Shown here piece after piece: positions 35,884 through 47,039 of a stretch of DNA of 64,000 nucleotides. Within the stretch, counting starts at the first letter, position 1. Each line of letters starts with the position of its first letter. The stretch is taken from positions 558,001-622,000 of the forward strand of contig PZJY01000012.1 in NCBI GenBank assembly GCA_031472005.1, written 5' to 3'. This DNA is from Tetracladium setigerum (Eukaryota; Ascomycota; Leotiomycetes; Helotiales). The notes beneath the pieces were generated by a model. It worked only from the letters and a program-made list of their open reading frames with translations. It had not been told where the DNA came from and made no database searches. The position numbers and the translations under genes are program-made.

Positions 35884-36735
35884 ATTGAAGATGATTCACA
35901 TTATCCTACAATACAAACTTCCCAGCACCTGAGATATACTCTCAGAAGCGCAACCAACTTTTTTGGCCTTTTTCCTTAAAAAAAACTTTAGAAGGTTTTT
36001 TCTTTTTTCCCCCTTGCAAGCAGGAATCTAGACAATGGAGATTTCTCAATAACTATACCTAATATCAGTATCTGCTCAACTCATGCAACCTTTTTTTTCT
36101 TCTTTTTTTTAAATGCCCAGGCTGGCAAATCGCTATTTATGATCTCACCCACTGTCTCGCGATGAAAATAAGAAAGTGCGCTAGGAACTTTTACGTTTTG
36201 CTTTTCGTAAGCAAGTATAAAAATAAGCCAGAAGTCAAGTCAAGTAGCGCATACATTTCCAGACCACTTTCTACACTTTTGATATATCTCTGTGAGTTCG
36301 TTTTTTTCATGGCAAGAAAGCCAGATGTGAGATATGGTCGTTTTCATGTATCTACCTTAGATACCTATGTATCAATCAAATGGAGGTTTATCTGGGTAGG
36401 CACTATACGGTACGTTTCGTTGCCCACAGTTGATCATGGGTCCCTGCTTGAACTGGCATAAAAGATTTCCTTTCTATGTTTGAGATTTGTAGAAGGACTA
36501 TGTAGAAGGTAGAATCATTGCCTGACTGACTGACACTTGCGTGCCTTCACTCATGAGCAGCTAAAATGCGACAATTTTCTTTAAACAGGCACCCGGCATG
36601 GTTTGCTTCATCATATCCCATCGATGCGTTTTTCGCCCACCCAAACACCTAAGTAAGTATCCAAGAAACTCCCCGATAGAAGAAACAACGCAAATTCCAA
36701 GTCATCAAAGCATTCCCAAACAATTAGTTGATTGA
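35884..36735. other. Intergenic between tRNA-Lys and GABA-T
   Basis: T-rich tracts follow the tRNA. The remainder is the 3' flank of the minus-strand aminotransferase. No gene is supported. Confidence 0.5.
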
Positions 36736-38303
36736 TCAAGCCTTAATGATCTTCTCCACAGCTTCCAGCAAGATATCTGCGTGGTGCTTCTGGAAAATGA
36801 GCATAGGCCTCAATCTGACAGCTCTCTCTCCGCTTCCTCCAATGTTGACACCAACCTTTTTGGCCTTTTGCAAGAATGCGTCTCTTTGGGGCTATCAAAA
36901 GCAATGAAGGTACCCTGTCCCTTGCCTCTTAGATTCTGAATCTCACCTGGGAATCGTTTGCTCAATTCCTCGAGTCCAGAATAGAGATAGTCTCCCACTT
37001 GTGCTGTGTTGTTGACCAGATCGTATTTCTCAATCTCCTCGATGATGGCGCGGAAGAGGATGGCTCGGGCTGGGTCACCCATCCAGGTGTTAAATTGACG
37101 GTATGGCTTGTTTGGTCTCAATTCTGGGTTTCCAAAGTAGTAGCCTGCGGTTTGCGCCTTCTTGGAGAAAGTGACCATGTCGGGAGGAGTCTCCAGATTC
37201 CAGTGATCATGTGCCCAGAACTTGCCCGTTGCACCGACACCAGTTTGCACCTCGTCAACAATGAACAGAACGTTGTGCTTCTTGGTCAACTTGCGCAGGC
37301 CTTGGAAGAATGCTGGTGAGGCGTGGTTGTCGCCACCTTCGGATTGGATGGGCTCGACTACTACTGCGCAAGGTGGGAGGTGGTGGGTTGTGATCAATCG
37401 CTCGACATCCGCCAAAGCCTCTTCCTCCGCCTTCTTGTTCTCCTCCACAAACTCCTCGAGAGGATATTTAAGGAGTGGGAAAGTAGCTTGTGGCCAGTCG
37501 AAAGCAGGGATATCAAGTTTGTGGATTGGCTTGGAGCGAGTGGTCGACAGAGATCCAAACAATCGGCCGTGGAAAGCAGTTTTGAAGGAGAGAATGGAGA
37601 GTTGTGGTGCTCCTGGAGATTGGTTCAGCATAGCGCTTCTGATATCTTCTTCACTGAACTCGACGTGTGCTCCTCCTCGTTCTTGTTGACGGCGCCACAT
37701 GAATGCGGCTTTATATGCGGTCTCGTTGGCGTCTGAGCCAGCCATGGCGGTGAACACTTGGTCGAGGCCCTTGGGTGCTACCTTAAGAATACCAGTTCGA
37801 AGAATGGATGCCCAATCATGGGAAGGGAAGTTCCCTAGTGCTGGACGGTTGATGAGTGCAGTGGCCATTGCTTCGCTAACGGCTGCGGAGTGGAGATGAG
37901 CGTTGGAGTAGCCAACTGGGATGGAGGCAATTTGGGCGTAGCTATTATAAATCAGTCTCAATTCGTTTCCCATATACGGCATCTGAAGCGATGTCACCTA
38001 CACATCGAGAAGAACATTGCCATCTAGATCTGCGATATAGTTTCCATAACTCTTCGTATAGTCTGCCAGCATGTTCAAGCTTCGGGTGTCAAAAACCTTG
38101 TGTAGGTCTTCAATTGCCTTCTTGCTCTCAGGTCCTGGAATTGCCGTCTTCAAAATTGGCCCACTTGGCTCGTCTGGGAAGAGAGACCGGACTCCTGAGG
38201 AGGAGGAGGCAGTCTTCAAAGCTGTTGCCGTGGCATACTGGCGGATTGGGAGGGAGCGAGGGGCAATCGTTCGCAGGCGAGCTGCGGCTCGGTAGGATGC
38301 CAT
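36736..38303 (-). CDS. 4-aminobutyrate aminotransferase (GABA-T), frameshift near C-terminus
   Basis: Two exons (38303-38002, 37941-36736) with a 60-bp intron. The protein is a class III PLP-dependent transaminase that converts 4-aminobutyrate and 2-oxoglutarate to succinate semialdehyde and glutamate in the GABA shunt. Visible motifs are TAMAGSDANETAYKAAF, VVEPIQSEGGD, FIVDEVQTGVGATG and the PLP-lysine region VTFSKKAQT. The N-terminus is Arg/Ala/Ser-rich, as in mitochondrial presequences. The frame breaks at 36881-36891, within a short A/C homopolymer pair after AFDSPK. One added base restores RDAFLQKAKK, VGVNIGGSGERAV and the end EKIIKA, for 502 aa. Without it, translation ends early and loses about 55 residues that help form the active site. 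Since the enzyme is a core metabolic one, a sequence error is the more likely cause. Confidence 0.93.
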
Positions 38304-39129
38304 CGTCGAGGCTCAATTAAGAGGGAGATTGTGGTTTGAATTCGAAGAAATGGGAATTTCGGTGTAGAAAAGGTCTAGCAGAAGTGGGGGGTAAGTTATT
38401 GTGCGAGGTGAAGTTATTGGGGATGTTATCTAGGTATTGAATGGCACAATCGCCGAGACATGGAAAGCCGAACCTACGGTATTGTACCCAACGATACGAC
38501 TCTGTCCTCAATTGAAATCCGTGGCTCAAGCCGATGAATTTGGTGAAATGGTTTGTAAATCCAAACAACTTCAAAGAAATAAATTGGGTTGAGAAAGATG
38601 TCAAGTATTCAAGAGCACCGCAGTGGTTGTTGGCATGGAGGGGCAGGTCAAGTGGACGCCAGGAACGGGAACCCAAACCCAAATGGGCAAGCCGTTGCGA
38701 ATGCCGTTGGTCATGCCGTGGCCAACCGTGAGACGCGGAGTTCCTCTCTCGGACGACGAGATAAACACATTACTCGAGGAACTCCGTCATCATTCATTCA
38801 CGATTGGAACGATGCAAATCAGCTATTTTTGACGCATAACCCGACTAGGGACTTCGATATATGCATTCGTTCAAGGTCACACAATCGCGAGAACATCACG
38901 AAACAAATCACCCCCGAACGAAGACAATATCCGCAATCTGGCCTTCGCCCGGACTAGAAAGCAGCTGTAATGATAAGGTCCCCAAGTATTCACAGGGAGA
39001 CAATAGCGTAACATCGGTAGAGGCAACTGGAAAGTACCCTACTGCAATTACGATGCTATAACCGATTTTGCTGCTTCTCCATTTTTCCTTGGCACATTCT
39101 TCGCATAACCCAACTCCAAGTATATCCCC
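38304..39129. other. Intergenic, promoter of GABA-T
   Basis: This carries the upstream region of GABA-T on its left side and the 3' flank of the SAT4-type gene on its right. No further gene is supported. Confidence 0.5.
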
Positions 39130-40554
39130 CTAGCTCTCATTTTTGGTCACCGACTCTTGTTCACATCTTCGATCTATACTTTTCCTACCACCTCTTTCGC
39201 GTGTATTAAGTTCGCATTCCCCGGTATGTGCATTAGGGAAAACAGAAGCAGTGAAGTGCGCTTTGTTGTCCCCTGAGTGGTTAGTACTTCCAATTAGTCG
39301 TGGAAAATGGTGCCGAAGAAAAGGTTTTAAGCTTATAAGGCAAGCGCAGATAATCCCAACATGAATCTCTATCAAACTAAAGTCCAATTAGTATATAAAA
39401 ACTGCATGTTGTAGGACTAAGGATGTTGTAAATATACTTACGTCCATACCCAGCAATCAGTCGCTAACCACGTGAAATCCACAGAATTAACGATGGTCCA
39501 TATACTCTTCAGGCGAATACCACTGACAATACAAACACTTTGCTAATTAGCTCATTTCTTTATCCGGAAATATGTCAAGTAATGGCCTACAGTGTTCCAG
39601 TCATAAATATGCCAGCCACTGCCACTTTCTGTTTCGTCGGCAGTTGCAACTTGTTTACCAGTATGACTGGCAGAGCGAGCATTGCAACATCAGTCGCGAG
39701 ATTTATGCTACCATGTGTCATGAGAATTTTAGTCACACCAATACATGACCCACCCGAGATCGTTATGTCCCAATGTTTGGCAATAGGTCGGCAATTGTAA
39801 AGAAATGCGAATGACCCGAGAACAGAGTAGGTAAAAGTCACTACAATGACTATCCATACTGAGATCCTAAATGACCGATATGGCGAAAGCCGGAGGTAGA
39901 GCAACAAAATCGATAGCTTGGTGCACATAAAAGACAAGCCGTACATGGCTCCGTTGATCGTGTTTCCCTAATGAAGGCATTATGAAGTGCTAAAGACTAA
40001 GATAAAGGGCCCAGACGTGTCTGGCAACTTAAATTGGTAACCCACCTTCCGGAAATGAGGACTGAAAGTTGTAAGTGGGATATCCCAGATGTGGACACCC
40101 AAGCCGAGTTTGAGCACTTTGGAAAAGATAATTAGCCATAGCAGAAAAGAGAAAAAAGGGTGTCGTGTGTGTACTCACAAAATACTGTATGGATAGCATA
40201 TCCAAGCGACAAAACCTGTATCCAGCAAGGACAATAAGTACTATTCATGTTTAAATGCTTTAGTAGTTTGAAGAGACTCGTACCCATCCAAGAATTATCG
40301 CGTCTAGGTCCAGTTAGCCAAGCAACTCAGAATCTCTGGAACAATGGAGCTTTACAATCGTCAGAGCCTATTTTACGAACAATTATTCTCTTTGTATAAA
40401 TTCGTAACGAAAGAAATAAAGTTGAAAGTGGAAGTAAGATTGCAATTGCAATAATAATCCGATGTCCTCGAGACTTAGGATGATCGAAGTTCGGGATGAC
40501 TCCAGGAGGAGGGGGAAAGGTCCCAACAATCCCGTGTTTAAGTATAGAGCCCAT
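39130..40554 (-). CDS. SAT4/rhodopsin-fold fungal membrane protein
   Basis: Seven exons (40554-40356, 40303-40284, 40215-40179, 40116-40046, 39967-39591, 39522-39442, 39376-39130) join in phase throughout to 343 aa, including exons of only 20 and 37 nt. The start MGSILKHGIV is followed by a first helix and then RIYTKR. Later family blocks are HIWDIP, SFMCTKLSILLLYLRL, SFAFLYNCRPIAKHWD and a terminal helix before a charged cytoplasmic tail. This is the seven-helix layout of the fungal SAT4/integral membrane family, some of which (Pth11-like) act as surface receptors. No cysteine-rich CFEM domain is present at the N-terminus. The ligand and pathway are unknown. It is one of the most intron-rich genes in the window. 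Confidence 0.85.
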
Positions 40555-41775
40555 TGCATCAGCAAAGTAGAAGGAACGCCGAGAACAATGGATTGGCTTA
40601 AGCAGAGAAGTGATTCGATAATTGATAAATGATTTGTTTTAGACACTGGAAGCAGAAATGAAAGATGGTTGATTGGTATCATTGATATCTTCCAAGAGAT
40701 GATGGCTATTACCGAGGTGCAGTACGGCTGCCTCCACCCGGCACAGGGACGAGCCAAAGGCAATGTTCGTCCAAGTATCATTTTTCGAACCTGATGTCAC
40801 ACACGTGTTCTTAATTGGAGGCCCGTGTGAAACAATGTAATGTGATTGACCAACTTTAGACAAGAGCACATACTTCGTACCAGTGCCCTGGGTTGGCGAG
40901 ATAAGACATTACCTGGTCCATCCGGGGACCGCTATACTTTATCTGGGCACGTATGCATGGCTATCCGGAGCCCCATCACTGAAAGCGGCCTGAATTGGGA
41001 AACTGGTTTGCCGAATGAGACATAGGCTTGTGGTTGTGAACAGAAAAATTAGGACTTAAATGACAGGTCGCATTCTGTACTTTACTAACCGGAACGAGTT
41101 TAATGGATCACTTTTGAAAAGTAGTGGATCGGGAGCTCAAGCTCTCCGGTTGTAAAAAAGCGGTCTGGCCGTGATTACGGAGTATGTAAGAAGCCTGAGG
41201 CATAGTTACAATCGGGGAAATGACGAGGATAGATTGATGGGAATGCTGATGGTAGTGGTGATCGGGGGAGGTATATGTGATTCGGTGGACATGAATAGTA
41301 GATATTCGCTCTCATGAGATATTTAGCGCCATTCTCGGAAGATTTCAAGGCCTATTCTTAGGAACCTGTGCTTCCTGGTTGTGAGCTTGGTAGATAGCCC
41401 TGGATACTTCGATGCCTTGGGTCAGTCTGGGTTTAGCACTGTACTCTCCTGGTAGTTAGATAGCCATAGTGCTGGCCGCTGGCCATAGCCTTCAGTTTGA
41501 AGATTAGCCGCTGGTGAAACGTAAGGACGCCGAATCATGCGAGGCACTGTTAACTCTTGGAGATTTATCCTCTGATCCTCTGGGCAAATGTACGCAGGGC
41601 TGATCGGGTGAAAGAAGCGCTGGAGCAAAGGAGGGAGGGAAGAGAAAGGGAACAGCAGTCGTGAGTGTGTGGCGCTTCTGCCAGCCGCGACGGGGAGGCT
41701 GCAACCTGAACTCCATCAGGCTTGGCCCTCAGCTAGAAACCCTGGCGCTTTATACTACGAGATGAGATTGATCTC
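40555..41775. other. Intergenic, AT-rich
   Basis: The left side is the promoter of the SAT4-type gene. No coding region is supported. Several short open frames on both strands lack family resemblance. Confidence 0.5.
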
Positions 41776-42040
41776 TGACCGGTCACCGGCGATATGTTTC
41801 GAGCTTTCATGTTCTGGAATGCCGTACGTTCAGTCAGGAAGTAGAGTTGGTGGCAGACACCCCGCTAACCGTCTCACAGAATACTCAGTATTAAAGCCTA
41901 TTATTATAGTTAATCATTATTCATTTATAAGTATATCACTATACGTCCCTGTCTTGCTACGTGATCGTACCGGTGAACAGTGCCGTTACAATCGACTTCT
42001 ATAATTCGACTACCTAAGCTTTTATAGGTGACCGGTCACC
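41776..42040. mobile_element. Possible MITE-like element bounded by TGACCGGTCACC
   Basis: The 12-mer TGACCGGTCACC occurs at 41776-41787 and again within the perfect 14-nt palindrome GGTGACCGGTCACC at 42027-42040, about 250 bp apart. Because the motif is nearly palindromic, it reads as both direct and inverted terminal repeat. The sequence between becomes very AT-rich (about 41880-42020) and non-coding. I could not identify a clear target-site duplication, so the mobile-element reading is tentative. Binding sites for a dimeric regulator are the main alternative. Confidence 0.35.
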
Positions 42041-42349
42041 CGAGCCATCCACTCGAAGTTGAGCTATAGATTGCCAAGCCATTAAAGCTTGAGAGCCGTT
42101 TGGCTTGGCGCCGCCACAGTTCCCTCCCCTTAACATGTACAGCATCCCGATATCATGAATTACATCCCAAAGAACCACCCCCAACACACAAACTCCAACG
42201 TCTGAAATGCTGTTCACTCTTGCCGGTGCAGTATATCGGATATCTCGGGTGCAAGCTTCCGGCTGTCCGGGTCGGCACGCGCTTAGGTAGCATCCAAGCC
42301 TTGCCTCAGCCTCCTGCCCAGCTTGAGGCCTCGTCTAGTTGGGACAACA
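42041..42349. promoter_or_regulatory. Upstream region of the CAP59-type gene
   Basis: The 0.3-kb stretch before the ATG at 42350. It starts just after the GGTGACCGGTCACC palindrome and includes GCCATCCACTCGA, which recurs at 58055. Confidence 0.45.
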
Positions 42350-43751
42350 ATGGAGCTCCCAGTCCACAGGAGGAGATATTCTCCCAAAGACAAGTTCCAC
42401 GGTGCGAAAGCACCACTCTATACAATGTTTCTTGGTCCTTTCCGCCGATCAACACGCTTACGGCGTCGCTGGTCGCGCCCAATCCTTCTCATCCTCCTTC
42501 TTGTCCTCTCCCTCGATTTCATCTTCAAAATTGTCAGAACCGCACCCTCGACAAGAATTTCCCCATCAACCATTCCACCAGCCGAGAGGGAGCGTATCTT
42601 CATTGCTAGCATGCATTGGAATAACGAATTGATCATCCGGTCACATTGGTCGGCAGCCGTGTTAGATCTGGTCAAGTACTATGGCCCGGAGAATGTATAC
42701 ATCTCAATTGAGGAAAGTGGGAGCTGGGATGACACAAAGGGAGCTTTGAGGGAGTTGGATTCGGAGCTGGAGAAATTGAAAGTGCCAAGGTCTATCATGT
42801 TGAGTGATCGTACACATAAAGACGACTGCGAGCGCATACCAGACAAGCACGAGAAGGGTTGGATTCGGACTGGCAGAGAGAGGGAAATAGAATTACGACG
42901 CATACCGTACCTTGCAGGGATACGCAACACAGTTATGGAGAAATTAAGAAGCCTGGCGGAGGGAGAAGACGGTCAGCCACGACGTACTTTCGATAAAGTG
43001 TTGTGGTTGAATGATGTTGCCTTTACGGTGAGCTCTCCTCGCAAGCTACCAGTGGCGTATACTAATTTGTCTTTTCTTTTCTTAGACAGAAGATGTTACC
43101 ACTCTGATTGGGACAAGAAATGGCGACTATGCTGCTGCCTGTTCTCTCGATTTCTCAAAGCCTCCCAATTATTACGATACTTTCGCCCTCCGCGACATAT
43201 CCGGAGCAAAGGCAGTCACGCAAACGTGGCCATTCTTTTTGGCAGGTGAATCGCGAGGAGCCATGATATACAATTCTCCAGTGCCAGTCAAATCATGCTG
43301 GAACGGCATCATTGTTTTCCAAGCCGATCCGTTTTACGAAGAGCAACCCCTCCATTTCCGAGGCATATCCGACAGTCTTGCTTTACATCACCTAGAAGGC
43401 TCAGAGTGCTGCCTCATACATGCCGACAACCCGCTGACAGCTTCACGTGGTGTTTGGCTCAACCCCAATGTACGAGTTTCATACAATGGCGAAGCCCAGG
43501 AAGTGGTAAATCCAAAGACTGGCTCTTGGCCCAGTCGAAGTGAGAAGTTCTGGGGAATTTGGAGTAATAGATTTGCGCGACTTACCGGATTTGGACGTAG
43601 ACTATCGGAACGTTATGTTGTTAGAAGTCGCCTCCAGGCGTGGCGAGAAGAGGCAAGACGTGTCGAGAAAAAGAAGGTTGATGAGGCAGGGACTTATTGT
43701 CTAATAAATGAGATGCAGGTTCTCATCTGGAATGGATGGGCCCATGTCTAA
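42350..43751 (+). CDS. CAP59-type alpha-1,3-mannosyltransferase
   Basis: Two exons (42350-43027, 43086-43751; 58-bp intron GTGAGC/CTTAG) give 447 aa from MELPVHRRR. A short basic cytoplasmic end and one signal-anchor helix (RPILLILLLVLSLDFIF) predict a type II Golgi membrane protein. The lumenal part matches the cryptococcal CAP59/CMT1 mannosyltransferase family: FIASMHWNNE, YGPENVYISIEESGSWDDT, ALRELDSELEKL, RRIPYLAGIRN, VLWLNDVAFT, DYAAACSLDF and CWNGIIVFQADPF. The family transfers mannose from GDP-mannose in alpha-1,3 linkage during glycan or capsule synthesis; in filamentous ascomycetes the acceptor is not known. The frame is intact. Its start lies just beyond the palindrome-bounded element. 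Confidence 0.92.
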
Positions 43752-44511
43752 AAGGTTGGCGAGCCCTTTAGTTGTACAAGGCAAATTCTTGGATGGCTAA
43801 GGGTGCTTTGCCAGCTGGAAGGCAAGCACATATGATCAGGGAAAATAGGTCTCGAAAAAAGGGTAGCATAGGTTTTCAACCTTTAGAGTCAGAATTGACG
43901 TCTACGGACTGAGGCCGTTTGGCTCAAATGTGTTTTCCGGAACAGAAAATGTCGCAAGCGCTGGCACATCGGTGCTCATAGCAGCAAGCTGGAACTGGAA
44001 CCAGGTTTGGTTGGAACAGAGGTCTCCAAAACATCTGCTATTCTATAGTTCTTAAGTAACTGGACCTTGAAAGTCTAATTAATTGATGAACTTTTTGCTA
44101 AGAAATACTTCAGAACCAAATATTTTAAAGCACATTCAACAAACCTTTTTTGGCGGACGAAGAGATCGATTGTGATAGAGTAATATACCATATTCACTTG
44201 TCTCTCTACAAAGTCATGCTGCGCAATTTTCTGTCCCATTACCACCTTCTTATGCCTGTTCTTTTGCCCTTGCTCTTGCTCTTCCTGCGAAGAGAACGTC
44301 CACGCTACTTCCTCCTAGCTCGCAAGTGAAGAGTTAGATTTTGGTCTGCACAATACAATCTGTGCCGCTTACATTGTGACTATCAAATTTCGCAACATTC
44401 TCTATCGGTTGTTTATTCTGCTACGAGATATCATCCAGCGAGTTTCGAAATGGACAAAAAAAGAATCCGCAACTCCAAATCCACGACCAGCCAACCCTCC
44501 CTCTAAACTCA
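43752..44511. other. Convergent intergenic region
   Basis: The 3' flanks of the CAP59-type gene (+) and the following P450 (-). No gene is supported. Confidence 0.5.
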
Positions 44512-46356
44512 TCACACCCTCTCCACAAACTTAACCCAAACAGCGCCAATCTTCAGAACAGCAAAATCCATCCACTCCCCTCTAAATTTCACCTCATCCC
44601 AACTCTCCCCCTCTCGACCCTAAACGCCCCAACAACCCTCGCAAGCACCAACCTCATCTCACTCAACGCCAACTGCTTCCCCACACAACTATGCACCCCA
44701 TACCCAAAGGGAATAAACGCCCTCCTTTCCCTCACCATCTCACTCCTCTCATCCGTCCATCTCTCCGGCATGAATTCTTCCGGCTGCGGAAAGTATCGCG
44801 CATCAGTCATGAGGACAATATGGGGGACTTGCACTTGAATGTTCGGTGGCAAGGGAAATCCTGCTATGGTAGTGCCAGCGGGAGAGACAGTTGCTTGAAC
44901 ACCCGTTGGGACCGGATTAAAGAGACGAGTAGCTTCATTCACAACACCATTCAAATACGGCAAATTCTTAATCGAATCCGTCGTTATGTCGCCATTCAGC
45001 CCGTCGATTTCAGCTTGCAGTTTCTTGAAGACACGTTCGTTCTTTACGAGCTCCATGATGCATTGTGAGAGCGTGCTGCTGGTTGTGTCGGCACCCGTCA
45101 CGATGGCGAGATTGGCATTGGAGTTTAGTTCGGCGGGCGTGAAGCGAGTTTTGGTGACTGTGTCTTCGGCCAGCAGGTGGCGGAAGATATCGTTTCTAGA
45201 GGTGCCGAGTTTTTCACGGTTGGCGACGAGCGTGTCGCCGTAGGCGCGGAAGGCTTTGAGATCTGCGGATTGAGGGAGGTAGATGAGGAGTTGGCAAAGG
45301 TTGCGGAGGGATCCGACCGGCTGAAGAAAGGAGGTTGGGTTAGCTATTTTTGAGATTTTTGAAAGGTTTGGATGTCTGGGAGAGTAGGAGGAAGAACCAC
45401 ACGTACACCAACGATGCTCATGTATTTGTGGATGAAGTCCATGTAAGAGCCATCTCCTCGTCCTTCCTGCATTCCAGAATCGTGGGCGAAGCTGAGATCT
45501 GTCATTCTGGAGACATAATGTCAATATTCACCATTTCATAAACGATGTGGTACGGCACAAAGAAAGAAATATGGGCAAAACGTACATGTCGAAGACGAGA
45601 TTATCCATCACTTTGGAGACGTTGACTTCCCTTCCCTTGGTCTCGCGCAAGACCTTAATCAAGACGGAGACATGATGCTCTACTCGTGGATTATAGTGTT
45701 TAAATTCTCCCGTCACGAAAGCTCGTTCCCTAAAATATTCAATTACTTTTCATTCTTCCTTGTATCCTAAATCACCTGGGATTTGATGTATTTTTCTCCA
45801 CTCACCAAATGCGACGCCAAATAGCATGAACTTTATTGTTCCGAGTGGTATTGAGATTAAATTCCCCATTAATAGCACCGACTTCATAAAAAGTCCCCCT
45901 AGTATACCTCCCCTTATATATCTTCTCCACCGCATCAACATGTCGAATACTCACCTCATTCGGTCCAATGCGAACGATATCGCTCTTGTATTGCTTGTGT
46001 AGCTCCTTCACCGTGAGAGGGTGTCGACCGAGGCGGTATTCATTGGCAGCCCATAATTTCGAGGCAGCTGCGAGTCGAGGCCCGGGGAATTTGCAAAGTG
46101 GTGAGAAGTAGAGTCGACGCGTGAGGGTTAGCGTGATGGCCGTGAAAAGAAATGTGGTGTTGAGAGAGATGAATTGCGAGATGAGACTGAGGAATTGGAG
46201 GGGAGATGAAGTTGTTAGGAGATAGGCCGCGAGAGCTATGTTGGCGGTGAAATAAGTGAGAACTACTTTGACGGTTGGGACCTCTGGGATTGGAGAGAGG
46301 TAGACTTGTGATCCTATTGCGAGAGCAGTGACAGCGAGATATGGTGAGATTACCAT
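44512..46356 (-). CDS. Cytochrome P450, frameshift near C-terminus
   Basis: Four exons (46356-45806, 45729-45586, 45506-45407, 45320-44512) join in phase. The N-terminus has several hydrophobic helices before the hinge CKFPGP, an extended anchor. Visible P450 motifs are the I-helix TGADTTSS, the K-helix EATR, the PERW block and the heme loop FGYGVHSCVG. The frame as written ends at TGA (44589) just after VERGRV. One added base in the five-base homopolymer at 44607-44611 restores GESWDEVKFRGEWMDFAV and a natural C-terminus ending VERV at 44512, with 534 aa in total. It is probably a microsomal monooxygenase of secondary or xenobiotic metabolism; the substrate is unknown. Its neighbour on the same strand is another P450 of a different clan. 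Confidence 0.9.
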
Positions 46357-47039
46357 CTTGAATTCTTTTATTTTTCCCTAGTTCGGCGATGATAATTCGA
46401 GATTTTGAAAGTTTGTGGAGAGTGTGGTTGCTGGAGGGGTCTCTTCATATCGAGCCGTTTATCTGGAACGTCCTGTAGGGCTGAATTGTATGACCCCTTG
46501 TCATGTTCAAAGGTAAAACCATTGATCCCCTGTCACTTTCGTCCACTGTGAAGCATGAGAGAGGGAAGTTGTCAGCAGTATGCATCGTCGGCTTGGTCTA
46601 ACCTTCTTGTCGGTAAAATCCACAGTTGGTGACCAATAAAACCTCTATCCCAACTTTGGGGGCGGAAAGGGAGGACATAACCAACCATTTCTGTGAATTG
46701 GCTGAAATGAAATATTCTTCGTAGCTAGAAAAATCTCCCAGGAAAGATTCTGCATCTTTTGATCAGAGCACATTCTTATTCTACAGTCGTTTAAATTTCA
46801 GCCAAGGTTTCTAGAGACATGGAAGAAAATTATTTAGAAGATTTAACATATAAACTTTCAGATACCATTTTATATACTTAGGTACCAAGGTGCGTGAAAT
46901 GCTTGGTATGTGGGAGTTTAACCAAGAAATTGAGAAATCCGGTCCAAAATCTGTGCCCAAATCTTCTGCAAAAGCTGGTGCTCCTCGAAGAACCCGAAAG
47001 AACCAAAACTCCGTATTCCCAAAGACACGACACGAGCAC
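46357..47039. other. Intergenic between the two P450 genes
   Basis: Contains the promoter of the downstream P450 (start 46356) and the 3' end of the upstream one. An ACTTAGGTACCAAGG palindrome-like string lies near 46878-46892. Confidence 0.5.
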
